From assembly GCA_030843315.1 (NCBI GenBank), contig JAUUPT010000134.1:1-5020 (forward strand): a stretch of DNA of 5,020 nt. Direction: 5' to 3'. This DNA is from Bacteroidaceae bacterium. GTDB taxonomy: Bacteria > Bacteroidota > Bacteroidia > Bacteroidales > Bacteroidaceae. The translations under genes were made by a program, and so were the position numbers. Shown piece after piece: positions 1-4,729 of this stretch (its first letter is position 1; every line of letters starts with the position of its first letter). The notes beneath the pieces were generated by a model that was not told where the DNA came from, made no database searches, and worked only from the letters and a program-made list of their open reading frames with translations.

Positions 1-26
1 TATTAGATTTAAGGTTAACAAAGGTT

Positions 27-51
27 GGAGTACAGCGGTACTCCTTTTTTT
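27..51 (+). terminator. Intrinsic terminator of an upstream plus-strand unit
   Basis: A perfect 7-bp stem (GGAGTAC at 27-33, GTACTCC at 38-44) closes a 4-nt AGCG loop and is followed directly by seven T residues (45-51). The other strand has no T run after the stem, so it works for plus-strand transcription. The terminated gene lies almost wholly outside the window; its stop may be the TAG at 4-6 or the in-frame TAA at 10-12, but too little remains to identify it. Confidence 0.85.
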
Positions 52-306
52 ATGCCCATACGCCAGCTATGGTACGGAGTTCTTTCCAAAATGACAAATT
101 GTATTTTTAAACGCGGCTGTGCGCTCCGTTTCCCCCTGCCGATGGGGCGGAATGAAAAGAACGCACTGTCGTACATTAGCGGGATGGCGGGATGAAGCAT
201 ATTCGATGGAATGGGAATCATATTGGACTGTGCTTGCCCTGTTTACTTATCTTGGAGCGTAGTAAATGTGCAATAAACCGGCAATATAGTATCTGAAAAC
301 GGTCGC

Positions 307-369
307 CCGATCGGTTGCTTGTAGGGTAACATTCCTTCCCTTTTTGGTCAATCTATAGTTCCCGATCGG
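307..369. repeat. Two copies of the palindrome CCGATCGG
   Basis: The 8-bp perfect palindrome CCGATCGG occurs at 307-314 and 362-369; both copies sit in the longer identical string CCCGATCGGT (306-315 and 361-370). The offset is 55 bp, which equals 2.5 repeat periods of the adjacent 22-bp array. The second copy lies inside repeat unit 1. This could be an operator pair for a dimeric regulator, or chance; no regulator gene is in the window. Confidence 0.4.
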
Positions 370-482
370 TGCATCTATACTTCCCCCGCGCAAAACATAT
401 AGTCTTTTCGGGCAAAACATATAGTCTATTCACCCGAAACACATAATCTATTCCCACAAAACATACCATCTGTTGCGATGAA
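351..482. repeat. Array of six degenerate 22-bp tandem repeats
   Basis: Six consecutive 22-bp units start at 351, 373, 395, 417, 439 and 461 and keep exact phase. The middle units share the core ACATATAGTCTATTC followed by a C/G-rich spacer and then A-rich bases. Units 3, 4 and 5 are closest to one another; units 1 and 2 (beginning ATCTATA) and unit 6 are more diverged. Weaker similarity may extend one unit to each side (329-350, 483-504). The core of unit 4 contains the odd dyad ATAG-T-CTAT (421-429). A 22-bp period is close to two helical turns, so the dyads would lie on nearly the same DNA face, as expected for a cooperative binding site or iteron array. The spacing is too short and has no unique spacers, so it is not CRISPR. 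Confidence 0.7.
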
Positions 483-577
483 ATTAATATTCTTCGCCTT
501 GTTTTCGTATAATGCCTGCATAATATGCGCTATTCTTGCATATCTATTCCTGCATTTATGCAATGATTTCCTGCTTT

Positions 578-598
578 CTCCGTTTTGTAGGAACGGAG
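578..598. other. Short hairpin in the upstream region of the glycosylase gene
   Basis: CTCCGTT (578-584) and AACGGAG (592-598) form a perfect 7-bp stem with a 7-nt loop. There is no T run on either side, so an intrinsic terminator is unlikely. It lies about 80 bases upstream of the promoter-like element at 679-686, so it would not be in that transcript. It could be an operator dyad or have no function. Confidence 0.3.
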
Positions 599-678
599 GT
601 GACAGCGAAATGGGGAACTTCCTTTCATTCTGCATAAAGAAAGTCGGTTTCGGATGACTATATATTAAATTAGTATCG

Positions 679-686
679 TATTTTTG
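679..686 (+). promoter_or_regulatory. Bacteroides-type -7 element for the glycosylase-like gene
   Basis: TATTTTTG exactly matches the Bacteroides primary-sigma -7 consensus TAnnTTTG. It would place transcription initiation near 693 and give a leader of about 30 nt before the ATG at 724. No good TTG-type -33 element is visible at the expected distance; the nearest T-rich box, TTTCGG at 648-653, is somewhat too far upstream. The call therefore rests on the -7 match and its position. Confidence 0.45.
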
Positions 687-723
687 TGCTATGAAGAATT
701 AACCCTTAAAATCAGGAAACAAT

Positions 724-1557
724 ATGTTGGAACTGCCCGAAGGAATTACCTTGAGTAAGCAAGCTGATGAGACGTTGAGCGGGAAAACCGTCACACAGGT
801 GTTCAATGCCACAAAGCCGCATAAATTCACGTTCTATAATGGCGATCCGTTGGAATACGGCAAGCTGCTTGCGGGGAAGAAGATTCTTTCTTCGCGATCC
901 TACGGTATGTACGTAGATTTCTACCTCTCGGACGGTGCGATGATGAATATCAGCGATGGGGTGATTGCCCGTTACTACAATCCGGGCGACAAAGTGCCTG
1001 CCAACTACCAACTGCTGCTGACTTTCGACGATGAGTCGTTTCTTGTTTTCACAGTGGCGATGTATGGCTTTATCTATGCGTCTCCCGACACGGAGATCGA
1101 TAATCAGTATTACAGGCGGAGCAGGGAAAGTATCTCCCCGCTGAGTGATGAATATACGGAAAAGCACTTCGACAAACTCTTTGCAGAAGCTAAAAAGACG
1201 CTGACGGCAAAGGCGCTGCTCGCCACCGAACAACGGATTCCGGGCGTGGGCAACGGTGTGACACAGGATATCCTTTTCAATGCCCGCATCCACCCGAAGC
1301 AGAAAGTGCTGGTGCTGTCGGATGCCAGAAAAGCAGATCTTTTCCGTTCCTTGAAGGAAACATTGAAGGCGATGACGCTTGCGGGCGGACGTGATACGCA
1401 GCCCGATCTCTTTGGTAATGACGGGGGATATCAGACAATTCTTTCTGCCAAAACCTGGAAGAACCCTTGTCCGAGCTGCGGCGGCACGATTATGAAAGAG
1501 GCGTACTTGGGCGGGTCGGTGTACTATTACCCTCAATGCCAAAAAATAGAGGGGTGA
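724..1557 (+). CDS. Fpg/Nei-family DNA glycosylase-like protein, divergent active site
   Basis: This 277-residue protein has the size and layout of formamidopyrimidine-DNA glycosylase/endonuclease VIII, the bifunctional base-excision-repair enzymes that remove oxidised bases. It starts MLELPEG, aligning with the family's N-terminal MPELPE, which fixes the start; AGGAAA (714-719) lies just upstream as a weak RBS. The helix-two-turn-helix region is clear at residues 173-191 (PGVGNGVTQDILFNARIHP), including the DNA-contacting Asn177. The C-terminal zinc finger is at 249-273 (CPSC, then PQCQ). Odd features: Pro2, the usual Schiff-base nucleophile, is Leu, although Glu3 is kept; the beta-hairpin Lys appears to be Met62 by eye alignment; and the third zinc cysteine is Tyr269. 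I recall the MLELPE start and the GGRDT (221-225) and YLGGSVYY (261-268) stretches as typical of a divergent Bacteroidetes/Firmicutes subgroup often annotated as endonuclease VIII. Family membership is strong; enzymatic activity is uncertain. It is probably monocistronic and cytoplasmic. Confidence 0.88.
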   Translation: MLELPEGITLSKQADETLSGKTVTQVFNATKPHKFTFYNGDPLEYGKLLAGKKILSSRSYGMYVDFYLSDGAMMNISDGVIARYYNPGDKVPANYQLLLTFDDESFLVFTVAMYGFIYASPDTEIDNQYYRRSRESISPLSDEYTEKHFDKLFAEAKKTLTAKALLATEQRIPGVGNGVTQDILFNARIHPKQKVLVLSDARKADLFRSLKETLKAMTLAGGRDTQPDLFGNDGGYQTILSAKTWKNPCPSCGGTIMKEAYLGGSVYYYPQCQKIEG

Positions 1558-1573
1558 AACACCCCTCTTCTTC
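1541..1573. terminator. Bidirectional terminator shared by two convergent genes
   Basis: A perfect 9-bp stem, AGAGGGGTG (1548-1556) with CACCCCTCT (1560-1568), encloses a 3-nt AAA loop. On the minus strand it is followed by ATTTTTT (1547-1541), an excellent U tract for the PD40 gene ending at 1580. On the plus strand it is followed by the weaker TCTTCTTATATTT. The glycosylase stop codon TGA (1555-1557) lies at the top of the stem, so its last codons form part of the terminator. Confidence 0.85.
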
Positions 1574-1579
1574 TTATAT

Positions 1580-2488
1580 TTAGTTCAGTCGGTAACTGAT
1601 AAATGCCACGCGCTTGCTGTCCGGCGCCCAAGAGTTGACGTTGATTGTTCCTTGTCCGCCAAACAACTTGACCAACGTTTTCGGCTCTCCTCCCGAGGCA
1701 GGCATCAGCCTTAGTTCCACATTCTTGTTGGGAAGATGCTCGCCCGGTTCCAGGTCTCCTTTATAATAGGTAATGAAGATAACGGACTTGCCGTCGGGAG
1801 AGACGTGCGGGAACCAGGAGTTGCGCGTTTCGTCGAACGTCATCTGGGTTTGTTCGGAGCCATCCTTCTTCATTCTCCACACCTGCATCAAGCCGGTACG
1901 TACGGAGTTGAACCAGATGTATTCTCCGCATGGGGAGTATTCGGGGCCGTCGTCCAGTCCTTCGGCAGTGGTGAGGCGAACTTCTTCTCCACCTTCTGCC
2001 GGGATGACGTAGACATCATAATTGCCATTTCGGTCGGCGCAATAGGCAAGTTGCTTGCCGTCCGGGCTCCATCCGTGCAGGTAGCTGGGACCCATAGGAG
2101 TAATCAGGCGGGGCGTGCCGCCTTCTATCGGCAGGGTGTAGACGCGTGACCGGTGGTCTTCTTTCGTCCCGTGGCTGATGGCTATATGCTTGCCGTCGGC
2201 AGAGATAACGTGGTCGTTATTGCACTGTGTGGCAAAGCCGGTGTCTATCTGTTTCGGTTCGCCCGGCGATTCGGGAGAGATCTTATACAGCTTACCACCA
2301 CTGTTATATACAAGCCATTGGCCGTCGGGCGTCCAGTTGGGCGCTTCGATGTGATAAGGAAATTCCTTGACTACGGTACGTTTGCCGTTGGTTACGTCCA
2401 GCACTTCGAGGATGCTGGTCACGTTGCGTTGTTGGGCGGATGCCAGTGTGGCAGAAGCCGCTAAAAGAACGATACAACTGGTTTTCAT
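1580..2488 (-). CDS. Exported TolB-like PD40 beta-propeller protein
   Basis: This 302-residue protein begins with a Sec-type signal peptide (MKTSC, then a hydrophobic stretch to about residue 16, with a likely cut after ASA at residue 18), so the mature protein should be periplasmic or surface-exposed. The rest consists of WD40-like PD40 repeats, seen as (S/T/A)PDG-like turns followed by a hydrophobic strand: TPDG (53-56), SADG (96-99), SPDG (141-144), SPCG (185-188), SPDG (230-233) and APDS (288-291). Six such blades fit a complete TolB-type six-bladed propeller. The protein lacks the N-terminal domain of true TolB and has no tol/pal neighbours, so a role in the Tol-Pal envelope complex is not implied. 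Propellers of this type bind proteins or ligands, and some resemble oligopeptidase or lyase propellers, but no catalytic domain is attached here. It is convergent with the glycosylase gene (22-bp gap) and divergent from the MATE operon. The substrate or partner is unknown. Confidence 0.85.
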   Translation of the reverse strand: MKTSCIVLLAASATLASAQQRNVTSILEVLDVTNGKRTVVKEFPYHIEAPNWTPDGQWLVYNSGGKLYKISPESPGEPKQIDTGFATQCNNDHVISADGKHIAISHGTKEDHRSRVYTLPIEGGTPRLITPMGPSYLHGWSPDGKQLAYCADRNGNYDVYVIPAEGGEEVRLTTAEGLDDGPEYSPCGEYIWFNSVRTGLMQVWRMKKDGSEQTQMTFDETRNSWFPHVSPDGKSVIFITYYKGDLEPGEHLPNKNVELRLMPASGGEPKTLVKLFGGQGTINVNSWAPDSKRVAFISYRLN

Positions 2489-2520
2489 AATGAATAAGAA
2501 TTAATACGCGATGAAGATAG

Positions 2521-2556
2521 TGAAATTATTTTGTATATTTGTATCGTATCAATCAA
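2521..2556 (-). promoter_or_regulatory. Candidate promoter for the PD40 gene
   Basis: Read on the minus strand, TAATTTCA (2528-2521) matches six of eight positions of the TAnnTTTG -7 element. TTG trinucleotides (2552-2550 and 2556-2554) lie 21 and 25 nt upstream as possible -33 boxes. Initiation near 2514 would give a leader of about 25 nt before the ATG at 2488. The match is imperfect; TATCTTCA (minus strand, 2518-2511) is an alternative. Confidence 0.3.
2534..2541 (+). promoter_or_regulatory. Candidate -7 element towards the MATE operon
   Basis: TATATTTG is an exact TAnnTTTG match on the plus strand, followed by TATCGTAT. It overlaps the candidate minus-strand promoter of the PD40 gene, so the two directions would compete. 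No clear TTG-type -33 element is seen upstream. Transcripts starting near 2548 would have a leader of about 200 nt before the MATE start, including the palindrome at 2614-2625 and the small ORF at 2619-2747. Confidence 0.35.
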
Positions 2557-2613
2557 ATAAAGTATTCACTTCTTATGAAACTCTGTATATAGCTACGCTC
2601 AACGAATAGCCCT

Positions 2614-2625
2614 GCTTCATGAAGC
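2614..2625. promoter_or_regulatory. Perfect 12-bp palindrome in the MATE leader
   Basis: GCTTCATGAAGC is a perfect inverted repeat without a spacer. A second arm pair, GAATAGC (2604-2610) and GCTATTC (2624-2630), overlaps it and could form an alternative 7-bp hairpin with a 13-nt loop. The ATG of the 42-codon ORF (2619-2621) sits at the palindrome centre. It could be a repressor operator or an RNA switch controlling that start; neither can be shown from sequence alone. Confidence 0.35.
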
Positions 2626-2747
2626 TATTCAGCTATCTGGCGGATAATGATTTATTTGCCACGGAGATTTATACCTTATTATATATGAATTTACGAGGTT
2701 GCGCACAGTGTGGAATACAGTGTGCTCTTGTCGTATTACTTAGTTGA
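2619..2747 (+). CDS. Possible 42-residue leader peptide upstream of MATE
   Basis: A small ORF starts MKLFSYLADNDLFATE and ends CALVVLLS before a TGA at 2745-2747. The next gene starts four bases after that stop (ATG at 2751) and in the same frame, with only one codon (GCA) between. I recognise no family. The sequence has three cysteines near the C-terminus (residues 32, 35, 39) and no predicted membrane helix of full length. No Shine-Dalgarno sequence is visible, and the start codon lies inside a 12-bp palindrome. It might be a translated leader coupled to the MATE gene, the remnant of an older N-terminal coding stretch, or simply a chance open frame, which is the most likely explanation. Confidence 0.2.
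   Translation: MKLFSYLADNDLFATEIYTLLYMNLRGCAQCGIQCALVVLLS
2701..2725. repeat. Paired ACAGTGTG direct repeats before the MATE start
   Basis: ACAGTGTG occurs at 2703-2710 and 2717-2724, a 14-bp offset. The first copy lies in the odd palindrome CACA-G-TGTG (2702-2710), and outer arms GCACA (2701-2705) and TGTGC (2721-2725) give a further dyad. The cluster lies 26-50 bp upstream of the MATE ATG, where an operator or a leader structure could act. It could equally be chance. Confidence 0.3.
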
Positions 2748-2750
2748 GCA

Positions 2751-4043
2751 ATGAATTATACATATAAACAAATATGGCTCATCAACTTTCCGGTAATGAT
2801 GAGCATTTTAATGGAACAACTGATCAATATTACGGATGCCGTCTTTCTGGGGCACGTTGGAGAAGTCGAATTGGGAGCATCCGCTATTGCCGGAATTTAC
2901 TATCTGGCGATTTATATGCTCGGTTTCGGGTTTTGTATCGGATTGCAAGTGATGGTTGCCCGAAGGAATGGAGAACAGAATTACAAGGAAACAGGCAGGA
3001 CTTTTTTTCAAGGGCTATTCTTCTTAGTAGGATTAGCCATTTCTTTATGTCTGCTTATTCATGCGGTTTCTCCCTTTATCTTGAAACGGTTGATAACTTC
3101 GCCTGATATCTATCAGGCTGTGATTCGGTATTTGGATTGGCGTAGTTTCGGATTGTTGTTCTCATTCCCGTTTCTGGCAATCCGAGCTTTCTTGGTAGGG
3201 ATAACACATACCAAAGCTTTGTCGTGGGCGGCTGTCGTTGCAATCGTAATCAACATTCCTTTCAATTATTTCTTGATATTCACTCTGGAGTTAGGCATTT
3301 CGGGAGCGGCAATCGCTTCATCATTAGCGGAAGTGGGCTCTTTTATCGTGCTTTGTATCTACGTGTGGGTAACAGTAGATAGAGTAAAATATGGATTGAA
3401 TCCGGTCTATGATGGAATGTTGCTTATAAAAGTGCTGAAACTATCGGTGTGGAGTATGCTCCATTCATTTATCAGCGTTGCCCCGTGGTTCTTGTTCTTT
3501 GTGGCGATTGAACATTTGGGAAAAGCGGAACTGGCTATCTCAAATATTACTCGAAGTGTATCGGCTCTCTTCTTTGTGATTGCCAACTCGTTTGCCGTCA
3601 CTACCGGATCATTGGTCAGTAATGCGATTGGGGCGGGAGATAGGAAAGCTCTTTTCCCTATCTGTCTGAAGATTCTAAAGTTGGGTTATGCGGTAGGGTT
3701 TCCATTAGTCGCGGTGGCTTTGTTCTGTAACCGGTGGATTGTAGGGTTCTACACTGATAATGAATTGTTGATACAGTTGGCTTTCATTCCTTTTATTGTG
3801 ATGCTGCTGAACTACACTTTCGCTTTACCCGGCTATGTGTATCTCAACGCCGTTGGAGGAACGGGAAAAACAAGGACTACATTTCTCTTTCAGGCTACAA
3901 CAACAGTGGTATACTTGGTTTATCTCTATTGGTTGAGCTACTATACACAAGCGCCTTTGGCAGTCTACTTGACCGCAGAATATCTTTTTGTGATTTTGTT
4001 AGCGGTGCAGTCGCTTATTTATTTGAAAAGAAAACATTATTAA
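2751..4043 (+). CDS. MATE-family multidrug/toxin efflux transporter
   Basis: This 430-residue integral inner-membrane protein has about twelve hydrophobic segments, near residues 10-33, 47-69, 87-112, 125-150, 155-178, 183-207, 225-255, 268-290, 305-327, 337-362, 378-398 and 402-426. That is the topology of MATE (NorM/DinF-type) exporters, which expel cationic or hydrophobic compounds in exchange for H+ or Na+. Family signatures include the first helix with MEQLINITDAVFLGHVG (21-37, containing Asp29), SNAIGAGD (290-297) opening the cytoplasmic side of the second half, and NAVGGTGKTRTTF (366-378) near helix 11. The length is slightly short of the usual 440-460 but both six-helix halves are complete. 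The ATG at 2751 follows an in-frame TGA at 2745, so no longer start is available. The acetyltransferase gene follows 13 bp later, suggesting co-transcription and a shared detoxification role. The substrate cannot be predicted. Confidence 0.93.
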   Translation: MNYTYKQIWLINFPVMMSILMEQLINITDAVFLGHVGEVELGASAIAGIYYLAIYMLGFGFCIGLQVMVARRNGEQNYKETGRTFFQGLFFLVGLAISLCLLIHAVSPFILKRLITSPDIYQAVIRYLDWRSFGLLFSFPFLAIRAFLVGITHTKALSWAAVVAIVINIPFNYFLIFTLELGISGAAIASSLAEVGSFIVLCIYVWVTVDRVKYGLNPVYDGMLLIKVLKLSVWSMLHSFISVAPWFLFFVAIEHLGKAELAISNITRSVSALFFVIANSFAVTTGSLVSNAIGAGDRKALFPICLKILKLGYAVGFPLVAVALFCNRWIVGFYTDNELLIQLAFIPFIVMLLNYTFALPGYVYLNAVGGTGKTRTTFLFQATTTVVYLVYLYWLSYYTQAPLAVYLTAEYLFVILLAVQSLIYLKRKHY

Positions 4044-4056
4044 AACCTAAGAAGTT

Positions 4057-4689
4057 ATGATGACAAAAATATATCCACGTACGGGAGATATGCAAACTGT
4101 ATATCTCAATGCCGTAGTGAAAGATCCCCAAATAGAGATTGGCGATTATACCATTTATAATGATTTTGTTGCTGATCCTTTGCTGTTCGAAAAGAACAAT
4201 GTGCTTTATCATTATCCCATCCATCAAGAAAGATTAGTGATTGGCAAATTCTGTTCCATCGCCTGTGGCACAAAGTTCCTGTTTAACTGTGCCAACCATA
4301 CATTGAAGTCTTTATCTACTTATACATTTCCCATCTTCTATGAAGATTGGGGACTTGATAAAGCAAATATCACCTCTGCATGGGATAACAAAGGTGACAT
4401 TATAATAGGTAACGATGTATGGATTGGCTATGAGGCTGTGATAATGGCAGGAGTTCATATCGGAGACGGAGCGATTATCGCTACACGTGCCGTTGTCACA
4501 AAAGATGTTCCTCCCTATACCATCGTAGGCGGCACACCTGCCAAAGAAATTCGAAAGCGCTTTGATGCAGATGTGATAGAACAATTACTGGCATTGAAGT
4601 GGTGGGACTGGCCGGCTGAGAAGATATGCCGGTGTTTACCTTTTATCACTCAAGGTCGCTTGGATAAATTAAATTTTACTTGCCTATAA
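4057..4689 (+). CDS. Vat/CatB-family xenobiotic O-acetyltransferase
   Basis: This 210-residue protein matches the hexapeptide-repeat xenobiotic acetyltransferases (streptogramin A Vat enzymes and type B chloramphenicol CatB), which transfer acetyl from acetyl-CoA to a drug hydroxyl and work as trimers of left-handed beta-helices. Visible signatures: YHYP at 51-54 as in Vat enzymes, where CatB proteins have a different string; IGKFCSIACGTKF (62-74) in the first helix coils; NCANHTLKS (77-85), with His81 as the likely catalytic base in the loop that leaves the helix; GNDVWIGYEAVIMAGVHIGDG (split across 118-138) as hexapeptide coils; and VGGTPAKEIRKRF (157-169) leading to the C-terminal WWDWP (182-186). 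The length equals that of Vat(D) and CatB. ATGATG offers starts at 4057 or 4060, with only a weak purine-rich AAGAAG upstream. It is probably co-transcribed with the MATE gene. Acetyltransferase family is firm; the substrate (streptogramin A, chloramphenicol or another alcohol) is not, and many chromosomal Bacteroides relatives confer no known resistance. Confidence 0.9.
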   Translation: MMTKIYPRTGDMQTVYLNAVVKDPQIEIGDYTIYNDFVADPLLFEKNNVLYHYPIHQERLVIGKFCSIACGTKFLFNCANHTLKSLSTYTFPIFYEDWGLDKANITSAWDNKGDIIIGNDVWIGYEAVIMAGVHIGDGAIIATRAVVTKDVPPYTIVGGTPAKEIRKRFDADVIEQLLALKWWDWPAEKICRCLPFITQGRLDKLNFTCL

Positions 4690-4696
4690 AAAAGCA

Positions 4697-4729
4697 AAAT
4701 CCCTGAATTCCAAAGAAATTCAGGGATTT
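4697..4729. terminator. Stem-loop terminator after the acetyltransferase gene
   Basis: AAATCCCTGAATT (4697-4709) and AATTCAGGGATTT (4717-4729) form a perfect 13-bp stem with a 7-nt loop, starting eight bases after the acetyltransferase stop. On the plus strand only the T's inside the stem end (TTT, then ACATT) follow, while the A run before the stem is AAAAAAGC. On the minus strand the stem is followed by TTGC and then TTTTTT, a strong tract. It can therefore end the MATE operon and is even better suited to stop transcription arriving from the right. Confidence 0.85.

Larger units (their letters stand above)
52..723. other. Long intergenic region without a convincing gene
   Basis: No reading frame here has recognisable protein features. 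The two longest open frames are on the minus strand (15-221, which runs through the terminator, and 426-635, which runs through the repeat array), and both look like chance. Visible structure, in order: a bulged C-rich/G-rich hairpin at about 130-152; a tandem duplication of the 8-mer GCGGGATG at 179-194; CCGATCGG palindromes at 307-314 and 362-369; a 22-bp repeat array at 351-482; dyads GCATA-A-TATGC (518-528) and TGCAT-TT-ATGCA (551-562); a 7-bp hairpin at 578-598; and a promoter-like element at 679-686. The density of dyads and repeats suggests a regulatory or protein-binding role rather than decayed coding sequence, but that is inference. Confidence 0.6.

Noticed and set aside
15..221. A 68-codon minus-strand ORF at the left end
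   Set aside because: It runs through the T tract and stem of the plus-strand terminator, has no RBS or family motif, and has low-complexity composition typical of chance frames.
351..482. CRISPR array
   Set aside because: The units are contiguous 22-bp repeats with no unique spacers, they are degenerate, and there are no cas genes.
426..635. A 69-codon minus-strand ORF over the repeat array
   Set aside because: It overlaps part of the 22-bp repeats and several dyads, and its translation shows no domain; repeats of 22 bp would not keep frame in a protein repeat.
712..1542. A 276-codon open frame on the minus strand, antisense to the glycosylase-like gene
   Set aside because: It mirrors the plus-strand gene almost end to end, has no recognisable domain and is rich in Arg, His and Ile as expected of a complement reading. 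The plus frame has clear Fpg/Nei signatures.
1736..2464. Plus-strand ORFs opposite the PD40 gene (1736-2149, 1773-2012, 2153-2464)
   Set aside because: They are shadows of the minus-strand beta-propeller gene, which has a signal peptide and six PD40 motifs.
1580..2488. True TolB of the Tol-Pal system
   Set aside because: The protein has the propeller but lacks the N-terminal TolB domain, is shorter than TolB, and has no tolQ/R/A or pal neighbours.
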